A stretch of DNA of 64,000 nucleotides from positions 225,173,415 to 225,237,414 of the forward strand of contig NC_081410.1 of the NCBI RefSeq assembly GCF_030272615.1. Direction: 5' to 3'. Made by a program: the position numbers and the translations under genes. Positions 54,601-64,000 of the stretch are shown here, one piece after another; the stretch's first letter is position 1; every line of letters starts with the position of its first letter. The notes below the pieces were generated by a model. The model was not told the origin of the DNA, did not search any database, and worked only from the letters and a program-made list of their open reading frames with translations. This DNA comes from Cryptomeria japonica (taxonomy: Eukaryota > Streptophyta > Pinopsida > Cupressales > Cupressaceae).

Positions 54601-57600
54601 AACCCTTGTTCTAACTTCTTGTGTCCTTGATTTGCAGGATGATGATGTACCTCGCCTTGGAATGCTGGATTGGAAGAGGTCGCCCTTGATGACGTTAGTC
54701 CAAAGAAGGCCGTCCTTGTCGATGCTAGGCTGGATCGAAGAAGGTCGTCCTTGTCCTTGCTTGATCGTCCTTGAGGAGAGTCTTCCGACTTGTAGATCTT
54801 TCGAGCTTGGAGTCGCCATCTTGATACCTACACAACATTTCAAAATTAGTAATATATCTTGAAATCTAAAAATTAAACTTTAAAAGGAAGATTCAAGATT
54901 TTAATTTAGGAAACTTCATGATAAATCTTGAGTTATCATTTCCTAATTTAGGATTTTCAAAGCAAAATTTAAATCTTCAAAAATGGTGCCAAGGTGATTA
55001 CGCCATACCTCCACTTGGGAATTAATTCTAAAAAATGATGCAAAAATAGGAGAATTCGCTAGGCAAAATGTAGATCAAGACTCCCTTTAGCAAAATGCGC
55101 CCCCTTTAGCTTGGAAAAGAACTCCATCTTCCACTAGCTTCTTCAAGATCTGGAAATTCGCCTTCAAATACCTTCAAAACATCTGGAATTTATCCTCCAA
55201 TCTAGCAAGAAATACGCCTCTCCAATAGCCTTCAAGATGAATTTCGCCCTTCTTAGTCTCCACTCCTAGTAGAAATTCGCTCCTCAAATTATTTTTCCAA
55301 GTCGGCCCATGGAAATAAAATGGTGAGCGCTCTATATATTTGAGGCATGTTTTTCATTATTCAAATCATTCACTCATCATTTCAAGTGCGATTTGGAAGA
55401 GCAATTTGAGGAGCGAATTTCTACCAGGAGTGGAGACTAAGAAGGGCGAAATTCATCTTGAAGTCTATTGGAGAGGTGTATTTCTTGCTAGATTGGAGGA
55501 TAAATTCCAGATGTTTTGAAGGTATTTGAAGGCGAATTTCCAGATCTTGAAGAAGCTAGTGGAAGATGGAGTTCTTTTCCAAGCTAAAGGGGGCGCATTT
55601 TGCTAAAGGGAGTCTTGATCTACATTTTGCCTAGCGAATTCTCCTATTTTTGCATCATTTTTTAGAATTAATTCCCAAGTGGAGGTATGGCGTAATCACC
55701 TTGGCACCATTTTTGAAGATTTAAATTTTGCTTTGAAAATCCTAAATTAGGAAATGATAACTCAAGATTTATCATGAAGTTTCCTAATTAAAATCTTGAA
55801 TCTTCCTTTTAAAGTTTAATTTTTTCAAAGATATATTACTAATTTTGAAATGTTGTGTAGGTACCAAGATGGCGACTCCCAAGCTCGAAAGATCCACAAG
55901 TCAGAAGACTCTCCTCAAGGAAAATCAAGCTAGATCAAGGACGGTCAAGCAAGGACAAGGGCGACCTCCTCCAGCCTAGCATCGACAAGGACAGCCTTCT
56001 TTGGACTAACGTCATCAAGGGCGACCTTCTCCAATCCAGTATTACAAGGCGAGGTACATCATCATCCTGCACATCAAGGACACAAGAAGTTAGAACAAGG
56101 GTTCGTTGAAGAAGCAGATAGTTCTAGATGAATTAATTAAAGCTAGCTTCTCAACAACACCAAGTTGAATATTTACCAAGTTACAAGTGTCAGACGAGGT
56201 GGCATCCTAGTCATCACTTCTCCAGTCAGTGTGGTCCACCTCAACATGTCCATATTCAATGTACCTAACTCATGGAAGGTGGCACAAACTCCGATGTACC
56301 TACCCCGGCTATTCATTGGTGGAATTTTGTAGAGAGGACATGTGTCCAAGCAATACAATTTTATCATTGGTCAAGCATTAAATGTTATGTAATGGTTGTA
56401 ACAAACCCTAATTAGGGTTTTCATTGTTGAATCTTGGCCATTGATCTAAGCCATCGAATTGTATTGAGGGCACTATATAAGCCCTGGCATTTCATTTTGT
56501 AAAGGCAATAAATTAGGAGTTAGAAAATAGTTGGAAGCATTAGATAGATAAGAGATAGATAAGTAATAAGATAGAATAGCAATTAGAGTAGAGTAGAGAG
56601 AGAAGGCAAAGATTGTTGCCAAGATGTTGTTGTAAAAGACTTGTAACTTCATTGAAGAAATGGTGAAATTTATGGGTCGATTCGACAATTTGCATGGTCT
56701 TTATACTTCTCATGTTTGATTTTATGATTAGATGAGTGGAAGAAATGTGCTTGATTGATGGTGAAATTCGTATATCCATACTACTAGCAGTTTGTTGATT
56801 GCAGACTTGCCTTGCGTAGTCAACTGGAATCATTCAGCTTAAGCTTAACTTCAATTGTCACTTCTTCATCGATATGCATCAACCTGATGGTGTCTATGCC
56901 TGCAGTGATGATTTGAACATCATAAAGCTTTCCTTCGAAGATCGCACTAACCTTGTGGAGATGTTCCTATGATGTCAAAACAAGACTTAGTTAGAATTTC
57001 ATCAAAGATCATTCATTGCTCTTACATTCTTAGTGTTAGGATTAGATTCTTTCCTTGCCCTCATCTTTTTTCCTTTTTTCAAATCTAAGCTAGTGGAAAT
57101 CCTGTGTTCCAGCAATATTCAAAGCAAATCAGAAGTTCAGGCATCAAATGTAAGTCCCCTTGTGATTCCAGCAAATCACATCATACCACAAAGAGCTTAT
57201 CCACACGTAGAGACCCTACATACAAGAACCTTGAAGTCATCCTGATTGATCCTTTTTCGCGATATCTTCAGCAATCAGAGGCTTTACTCAAGAGAGGATA
57301 AGGTACCTTTAGGTATTTTATTCTGTGTTTGATAGTGTACAAAATACACGTCAACACTATCCACCTATCTGACATAATGCTGCAACTAGTAATAGCCCAC
57401 TGTAACCGATGCTCTTTAACAACATCTTCAACATCATGTACTGCATCTTTGAGCATACCAACCCTCAATGACTCATAAGATGAGGCTTGAAAGCCAATAC
57501 CTACAACTACAATAGCATCTACCATAAGTTGCCAATATGGATTTCTAGAAGCATGGAATACCAAGCTCGAGTACCAAAAATTACCAATTGCCTTCTTTGC

Positions 57601-58064
57601 TTGTTCAGTGACGGTTTTCCTCCATCCTGTACTCTCCAAAGTGGTTTGTGATCTTGGTGTAGTACAAGGTTGGAAGAAAGCATTAATGTTTCCTGCACTT
57701 GTGTTTGGTCCACGTGCTGTAGAAGTAGGTGCTGACCCAGATTCCCTAAAACCCCCATCTTCACCATCCTCCTCACCCAAACGGTTCCTCCTGGCATTTG
57801 CAGAAATAGAACCAGTTCAACCCCAATTCTCTCCTTTTTGGCCTTACTCTCAGCAATCCCTTCAAAAGATTGCTTTGCCTGATACGAGACATCTGCAAGG
57901 CATTCTTTGCAAATCTCAGTATTATTTCCTCATTCTTTTGACAAATGCCATTTGAAATGATAAATTCCACCATTGACATCATTTAGACACCAATTGCATT
58001 TAACCTTCGTGCTACTAGCAATTGGTGTGCAATGTGTCCATGCAAAGTCTTTATGATGTGGCAT
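51668..58064 (-). pseudogene. hAT transposase gene, split by a 4-kb palindromic insertion
   Basis: ATG at 58064 opens a BED zinc finger (CNWC ... HFKWH), then QAKQSFEGIAESKAKK after a UGA. The DUF659-type segment runs from 57780 to 57362 (IVVVGIGFQASSYESL, CSIMSDRW). It resumes after the insertion at 53323 (RKQTLINFLV, VVQFITDNAAA, FFTPCAAHCPDLTLEDIGKI, FIYNH). The later part has LWDIIDRRWDGQMHTPLHVA (52600 region) and the hATC dimerisation block (ILSQPCSSSACECNWSVF). Two short introns fit GT-AG rules (52317-52202, 51985-51883). The last exon ends in UAG at 51668-51670 and encodes a Val run from a GTT microsatellite. Terminal inverted repeats of the parent element were not found. Confidence 0.88.
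53329..57356. mobile_element. 4,028-bp palindromic (foldback) LTR-like insertion
   Basis: Left arm 53329-~55290 and right arm ~55403-57356 are reverse complements, about 98% identical over the outer 255 bp (4 differences by eye). The central spacer is about 70-110 bp. Ends are TGTTGACG...CGTCAACA, flanked by the 5-bp duplication ctatc (53324-53328, 57357-57361). Each arm has a TATA box pointing outward (CTATATAAGC at 54211-54220 minus; 56472-56480 plus), followed by ~870 bp to the CAACA end. Each arm therefore resembles an LTR whose U5 end faces out. No coding region. It could be a foldback transposon, but 5-bp TSD plus TG/CA ends fit retroviral-type integration. Confidence 0.85.
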
Positions 58065-58921
58065 TGTGATCAAGAATCAGATTTGCAAAAACATTACACT
58101 CAGTCTTTAACTTCTGAACTTTGTTCATTTCTATGCTACATGTCAATATCCTATTGCATCATTATTGGCATTGCAATGTTCTATCTCTAAACTTTGTTCA
58201 TTTCTATGCTATATGTCAATATCCTATTGCCTACACTATAAGAATGTAAATGAAATGAAAAAACAAAAACACATAAATGCAAGTATAAAATTAGAAATCA
58301 ATTTGCTCATAGATTTATAATTCAAAGACATATAATGGGTGCTCCACCACTAAAATATTCCATTCAAATTTGGCTCATGGCTCGGCTCGGCTCAACTAAA
58401 TTAAATCCTAATTATGAAATATAATGGGTGTTCCATTCATTGTGATGCTAAAGATTTGCTTGATAAAGGATTTCTGAAATATTATGCACAGTTGAGTTGT
58501 ATTGCAGCATGATCAATGATCAATGCATAAGGTCAGAACTTATTTAAGTACATATTTATGCTCTCTATTTATTAACAAAAGTGTGCTAGTTTGGAGCCAT
58601 TTTGTCATCAGCCATTACCTGCGTCTAATGTCACAAATCTCCTATGTTTCAATCTGAAACAGATTTCTGAATGTCCTCTGTTATTTCTTGATTGTGATGG
58701 ATGTAAAGAAAAATACCCAGTTCGGTTCTATTAAAATTGATCTTAATATGTATGCCATAAATCATATATTGCAATACTTCGTTTCCATTTTGATTGTGAG
58801 CATTCCAGTATTGAGAAAAATGATTATAATTGCACTCAAAATAAAAACAGAAAACTTCAACAATAAAACAGTAATTTAATAATTAGAGAAGACACAAATA
58901 AAGAAGAAATATAACAAGAAA
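58065..58921. other. 5' flank of the hAT transposase; nothing else recognised
   Basis: AT-rich, with a short direct repeat (tttgttcatttctatgctacatgtcaatatcctattgc at about 58130 and 58195, the second copy with ctata). No clear hAT terminal repeat. Confidence 0.45.
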
Positions 58922-58926
58922 TAAAT

Positions 58927-61494
58927 TGTTAATGTTTGTAGCTTCAGTCGAATGATCATTTAGAATACATATAATATATGTTGATTAATAATAATATATT
59001 ATTATGTTATATTATTATATAATTATTAATCATATAAAATTTAATATTCAATATTAATCTATTATATTATTCTAAATTAATAATTGATTGATGAAACATT
59101 ATAATATTGATTAAATTATTATAATTAAAGGAGAGACATGTCCGTTCAAGGACATGCCTTTCCAAAGGAATATATATAGTATAATGTTATTCAATTTGAG
59201 AACACATAGAATTCCAAGAATGCAAGTATCAGATTGAATCAGATATATACATTAAAATACATCCAATAAAACCTGGGAAAATCAACATTGTATTAGAGCT
59301 CAGGCCTGTGAAGATTAATTTGGAGGTTGGAGAGGGTTGGAGAATTCAGTTTTTTTTTAGAATTATCAGTCTGAAATATGCCATTGTATGGCCCTTGGTT
59401 GGCCTCAAAATGAGGACTATAATATATGGATGGAAAGATCTATGTTTCTAGTTTTCAAATATGTTTATCTCATCAAATTTGATTCAATTTTGTGCAAGAT
59501 ATGATGACTTTGGTACATGTCACTTGAAACCCTACCTAGGGTTAGCAGTTTTGGGAAAAATGTCATAACTTTTGTTTTAACCGTTGGATCTGGCTATAAC
59601 TTGGACGAAACGTTTGTAATTATATTTTCTAACATCTCACTGAAGAGATTGGATAAATTTGGTAAATTGCAAAAGTTATTAACGATTGTGTGTGGCAGAT
59701 CATAATGAAAGTGTTGATCAAAATTATGAAAATGTTCTACATCATTCAAAGGGAATTATGATGAGAGATGATTCATGCATGATATTTCTTATATGGGCTC
59801 ACCTTATGAAAGGAAATTTTTAAACTTAAGATAAGTATTCCATGTTTTATTAAGGCACATGAATTATTGAGTTTGTAATTTATGCTATAATATTGGCTAG
59901 TAAAATCTTGTATGCTTCTATCATTGGTATTTTTGTTTGAGATAATTTAGTTTATGAGCTATTTGTAATCTCTCTCTGACATACCTTCAGGACGAAAGCA
60001 CAATAAAATTGAATTAAAGGGAGAAATAAATTGATGCTTATAAACGACTTGATGATTGAGACCAGATGCAGAGGGAGTCTGACATTTCAAAAGAGGACAA
60101 GAGGTTGATACAAGAACTTGAGCTTCAGAGGGAGCAGATGGTTCAGTCAACTTGTGACAATTTCGATCATAGTGATTGAGAGGGATTTTCACTATTAAAG
60201 GTGAAACACTTATGAGGTAAAACTTGATTCAATTGATTATTAGACTAATGAAATCATTTAATGCCTTATGGGCCCTGTGTAAATCATAAGGAAGTGACGA
60301 CTTCCAAATGATTTCCATTTGTATTTTTGAGGTTATTGGAAGGTGACGATCTTACAATAACTTGAGCTTGTGGATATAATCGCCGATAGAGGCAATCCAC
60401 ATGAGAGATCGTGGATAGAATCGCCGACTGAGGTAATCCACATAAGAGCTTGTGGATAGAATCGCCGACTGAGGCAATCCACGTGAGAGCTCATGGATAG
60501 AATCGCCGACTGAGGCAATCCACATAAGAGCTTGTGGATAGAATCGCTGACTGAGGCAATCCACGTGAGAGCTCATGGATAGAATTGCCAACTGAGGCAA
60601 TCCACATAAGAGCTTGTGGATAGAATCACCGACTGAGGCAATCCACATAAGAGCTCATGGATAGAATCGCCGACTGAGGCAATCCACGTAAGAGCTTGTG
60701 GATAGAATCGCCGTTTGAGGCAATCCACACAAGAGCTTATGGATAGAATCACCGATAGAGGCAATCCACGCAAGAGCTTGTGAATAGAATCGTCGACGAA
60801 GGCAAATTCACACCTTGAGACTATGGTCCCCTCTGATGAGCATCATATGGTTGATGCAAATACTCCCAATATCATGAGATGATATTTTTGAGTTATGGTG
60901 AATATCATGTGTCTTGATATTCTTGTTTATACCATACTTCCTGATATCATAGTGAGATAATATTTTCTCTATTCCATAATTAATCTAGACTTAATGCATT
61001 TGCATTGATTTTATCTTCCCTAGCTAAGAGGGAGTGTTAATTATGTTTTGTGTAGCTATGGTGAGGGCCATAAGTGTTGACATGGGATATCACTACACAT
61101 TCTGTCTGATCATCCTCCCTAGCTGAGAGGGAGTGTTAATGTTTGTAGCTTCAGTCGAATGATCATTTAGAATACATATAATATATGTTGATTAATAATA
61201 ATATATTATTATGTTATATTATTATATTATTATTAATCATATAAAATTTAATATTCAATATTAATCTATTATATTATTGTAAATTAATAATTGATTGATG
61301 AAATATTATAATATTGATTAAATTATTATAATTAAAGGAGAGACATGTCCGTTCAAGGACATGCCTCTCCAAAGGAATATATATAGTATAATGTTATTCA
61401 ATTTGAGAACACATAGAATTCCAAGAATGCAAGTATCAGATTGAATCAGATATATACATTAAAATACATCCAATAAAACTTGGGAAAATTTACA
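58927..61494 (+). mobile_element. Element E: small non-coding Copia-like LTR element
   Basis: LTRs 58927-59287 and 61134-61494 are both 361 bp and differ at about eight positions. They start TGTTAATGTTTGTAGC and end ACA. Flanks taaat (58922-58926) and taaag (61495-61499) are a near-perfect 5-bp duplication. TTGTATTAGAGCTCAGG after the 5' LTR is a degenerate initiator-Met-tRNA PBS (TGGTATCAGAGC type), and GAGAGGGAG precedes the 3' LTR as polypurine tract; both are usual in Copia elements. The 1.85-kb interior has no gag or pol and carries a 41-bp minisatellite. The LTR has TATATATA (59171-59178) just after a 14-bp hairpin. Confidence 0.88.
60364..60800 (+). repeat. 41-bp minisatellite, about 11 units, each a potential hairpin
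   Basis: Unit core is GTGGATAGAATCGCCGACTG followed by AGGCAATCCAC. GTGGAT pairs with ATCCAC, and GCC with GGC inside, so each unit can fold. Linkers alternate between type ataagagcttgtgg and type gtgagagctcatgg in the middle units, giving an 82-bp higher-order period. Frames read through it are artefacts. Confidence 0.9.
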
Positions 61495-61499
61495 TAAAG

Positions 61500-62064
61500 A
61501 ACAAATATAACAACATTCTAGCCACATTTTTATCAATTCGTTTGTCTTTGGAAATAGAACAAATCTTTTCAGATAGGCATAAAAAATTGAACAAAACAAA
61601 AGATATTGTTGATAATTCCACTGTAAATTTAAAATTTAACGACAATACTAGTATCGAGCTTTCAACATACCCGGCAAGATTTATGACAAATTTGCACTCC
61701 TTAAGTTCATTGCGCTGGCCAAATTTGCAGAACACCATCGGTTCGCCGTGCCTTGAAGCTCTTTCACATGAATTTTCATTCGTTTCCCGACCATTTGGGA
61801 AGTAGATATGTCCCGCAAGCCGCCAAATAGGTGTTTCGTAGGGTTTTTTAAACGATTCGTGGGTTTTTTTTTTGGTTTTTGCGTCAATTTTAGGGTTTCT
61901 ATTTTTTTCTGCAATTTTTACTGATTAATCAAACAATTTAATCGCGATTTAAATGTGGCTAAAGTCGTTGAAAATCGTTGACTTCTGAAAAGCAATTTTT
62001 TCAAAAAATCGGCTCCAATGACGATGCCCGATTTATTGGGTATAATCACGTTTGTTTGCAAATT
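61500..62064. other. No gene recognised
   Basis: Spacer between element E and NA-3 with T-rich tracts. No repeats or coding similarity seen. Confidence 0.45.
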
Positions 62065-62072
62065 ATTGCTTC

Positions 62073-62835
62073 CTAGATTGCCGGTTCGGGTCGGGTTCGA
62101 AGAACCGGTACGCCGGTATGGCAAAATTTTGAAAAGGTGTTTGGGTTCGTTAGTACAAAAACATGTAAATTATATATATATGCAGCCTATAAGCATGAAT
62201 TAAGATTAGCATGTCACATAGCATCATATAAACAACAAAACCAACATAAACTTGTAATCATAGCATCATTATCATACCATAATAGCATCATATACATCAA
62301 GTTTAATATCAAAATGATAAAATATTCAAGTATCATTGTTTCAACTTTCAACAATTTAAAGTTTGATCATCAAATGGATTCTCTAATCCGTCATCCTCAT
62401 TCTCCTCCTCATCATTGACATTGACATTAGATGAATCAATGCCAATGCCAATGACACTTGCACTTGCACTTTAAGTTTGCTTGCTATCTGAGTCATCAAA
62501 TGCAACAAGCTGAGAAGTGAATTTATCCAAATCAGTATGTTTTGGCTCCATATCCCACATCTTCGTTTCCCCTTGCTTGTAGTCATGTTGCTTGTGTGAA
62601 ATGAGCCAAGTTAATGTTTTAAAACTCCCTTTTAAGGTCATTTTAATTTTTTATGTGGTGGAATTCAAAAAAAAAAAAATTGAAATTTTTTTGGGCTGTC
62701 AGACCCCTGGGTTCGACTTGGGTCCTCTTGGGTTCGCCCTGGTTCGAACCAGGCCTGTGAACCACGAACCCTGTCCAAACCACAGGCGAACCGGACTCGT
62801 ACCAGGGGTCTAGGGGGCCGAACCTGGTAACTCAG
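62073..62835 (-). mobile_element. hAT-like non-autonomous element NA-3
   Basis: Flanked by the 8-bp duplication attgcttc (62065-62072, 62836-62843). Ends CTAGATTGCCGGTTCGG and, reversed, CTGAGTTACCAGGTTCGG give an imperfect terminal inverted repeat. Both ends are GC-rich with repeated GGGTTCG / CGAACC words (about 80 bp left, 140 bp right), the middle is AT-rich. An acidic minus-strand stretch near 62390-62560 (LVAFDDSDS, then out of frame NDEEENEDD) resembles a decayed transposase tail. Confidence 0.78.
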
Positions 62836-62843
62836 ATTGCTTC

Positions 62844-64000
62844 TATGGTACTAATTAACCCCATTTTTGCTCTTTGGGATTCCATTGGTGTCTTTTTTAT
62901 GATCCAGATGTGTTCAAACCCAAGCAAATGATGTTGATCCCCTCCATTATCATTAAGATGTAGGTATAAATCAAGAATGAAGGAAAATAGAAGATTTTTT
63001 GGTCCAAAAAGCCAAATTGCACGAGAAGGTGCCAAAATCACCTTAAGGTGTGTCAAAATGATCTAAAAATCAAGTTTTTTTCAATTTGTGTGAAAATTTA
63101 TGAGTGGAATAGGTTTTTCTTTCCAAGTCCACCAGTATTCAATTCTGAGATGGTTTTTCATCCCAGCCAAAAGTAAAAAATGGTCTATCAGTTTATCAAG
63201 TCAAATAAAAGAGTAAAGTCTAGAAGGAAAAGAAAAAGGAGAAAAATTCAAAACTGTCATTTTGATGGAAGAAACGTGCCAAATGACACTTTAGGCAAAT
63301 TGCATAGAATGCCAAAATCTCACCTAGATGCAAAAAAATGACATAAATGACCTTTTATTGTGATTGTCAAAATTGCTAAAATAGTTCTCCAAGTACAACA
63401 AAATGACATAAATGACCTTTTAATGTGAGTGTCAAAAGTGTTAAAATAGTCCTCCAAGTGCAACAAAATGACTTATGTTTTGAAGTGAACATTGGTCAAA
63501 ATTGCATGCTTGGCACACCTAACATGCCAATTTAGCTTGAAAGTCAAAATTTCAAAGATAGAGAAAAATTCATGACAAACAATTTTTTTTATCAATTTAA
63601 AAAAGAAAAAGAAAAAAAGAGAGAACGCAGTAAAAAGAAGGAAAAATTTAAAAACTTAAAAGTTATAAAAGAAAATAAAAAGTCAAAGTGTAGAGCTTAT
63701 GTCTGCATCTTAAGGCATTGACTTGGGCACACTAGGCATTTTGGGCAGGCCGACAGGCTTGTTTGGCATATAATCCAAATGGCACGTTGGTGTGCCATAT
63801 GTGCCAAGGTCTTAGGGCCTTAAAAAACTTGAAAAATAAAAAAAAAACATAAATAACAACAAAACATTAAACTTAAAATGATAAAAAAATAGTTCATTCA
63901 TGTGACACGTGTCAAGGAGATAAGGGATTGTACAAAGAGCTGCATTTCTTGTATCACTGCAAGCTTGCAAGCCTAGAAATTTTTACAGTGAATGCATCAT
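62844..64000. other. No gene recognised; short 65-bp tandem repeat
   Basis: AT-rich sequence. Two copies of a 65-bp unit starting atgacataaatgacc lie at 63338-63402 and 63403-63467. No coding similarity or LTR structure. Confidence 0.5.

Noticed and set aside
55868-55880. TGGCGACTCC in the right arm of the palindrome as a primer-binding site
   Set aside because: Only about ten bases fit the tRNA-Arg type, and it lies upstream of the TATA box, the wrong side for a PBS in that orientation.
53329-57356. Assembly artefact as sole explanation for the palindrome
   Set aside because: Not excluded, but the arms differ at several sites and a clean 5-bp target duplication with TG/CA ends would be unlikely in a misassembly.
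60333-60773. CRISPR-like array or repeat protein
   Set aside because: The 41-bp units are contiguous without unique spacers, the host is a plant, and the frames merely read the minisatellite.
61681-61914. 77-codon minus-strand frame near NA-3 as a small basic protein
   Set aside because: No recognisable motif, poor context, and the region is T-rich spacer.

Overview
This window reads as nuclear DNA of a large-genome land plant, most likely a gymnosperm-like seed plant. The species cannot be named from the sequence. The evidence is Athila- and Tat-type Ty3/Gypsy retrotransposons, a plant LINE, several hAT transposons, and one host gene split by a 16-kb intron full of transposons. There are no prokaryotic features, tRNA or rRNA genes, or CRISPR arrays.

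Layout, left part (1-28.5 kb, nested insertions). A LINE on the minus strand (about 26.7 to 23.3 kb) was broken by an Athila-like Gypsy element B (23,305 to 16,743 and beyond). B then received a 995-bp hAT-type non-autonomous element (17,537-18,531, 8-bp target duplication) and, in its RNase H/integrase junction, the very large Tat-like Gypsy element A (1-16,742, minus strand, left LTR cut by the window edge). Element A has LTRs of about 6.7 kb. Each LTR carries a long ORF (ORF3) in its U3 part. The left copy is open for 547 codons up to the window edge. The right copy is broken by one nonsense codon and one frameshift. Its gag, protease-RNase H and RT-RNase H-integrase blocks share one frame and are separated only by two UAG codons. 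A second hAT-like non-autonomous element lies at 27,473-28,510.

Middle (30.8-48.9 kb). A plus-strand host gene resembles ASCC1 / AKAP7 2'-5' RNA-ligase-like proteins. It is recognised as six well-phased exons (31,627-32,574 and 48,619-48,875), plus one tentative upstream exon. Intron 32,575-48,618 holds a solo LTR (34,157-35,625, TSD caaac) and a full-length but decayed Gypsy element C (35,800-45,812, TSD ataat). C also carries an extra ORF downstream of pol with the same domain plan as ORF3 of element A.

Right part (48.9-64 kb), probably the next intron of the same gene. It contains a solo LTR (49,876-51,646, TSD tcaat) and a decayed hAT transposase gene (58,064 to 51,668, minus strand). 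That gene is split by a 4,028-bp almost perfect palindrome with TG...CA ends and a 5-bp TSD. Further right are a small non-coding Copia-like LTR element (58,927-61,494) with an 11-unit hairpin minisatellite, and a third hAT-like non-autonomous element (62,073-62,835).

The most interesting points are the U3-encoded ORF3 of element A with its counterpart in element C, and the palindromic LTR-like insertion. Next come the strongly UAG-biased decay of element C and the shared GC-rich subterminal arrays of three different hAT-type elements.
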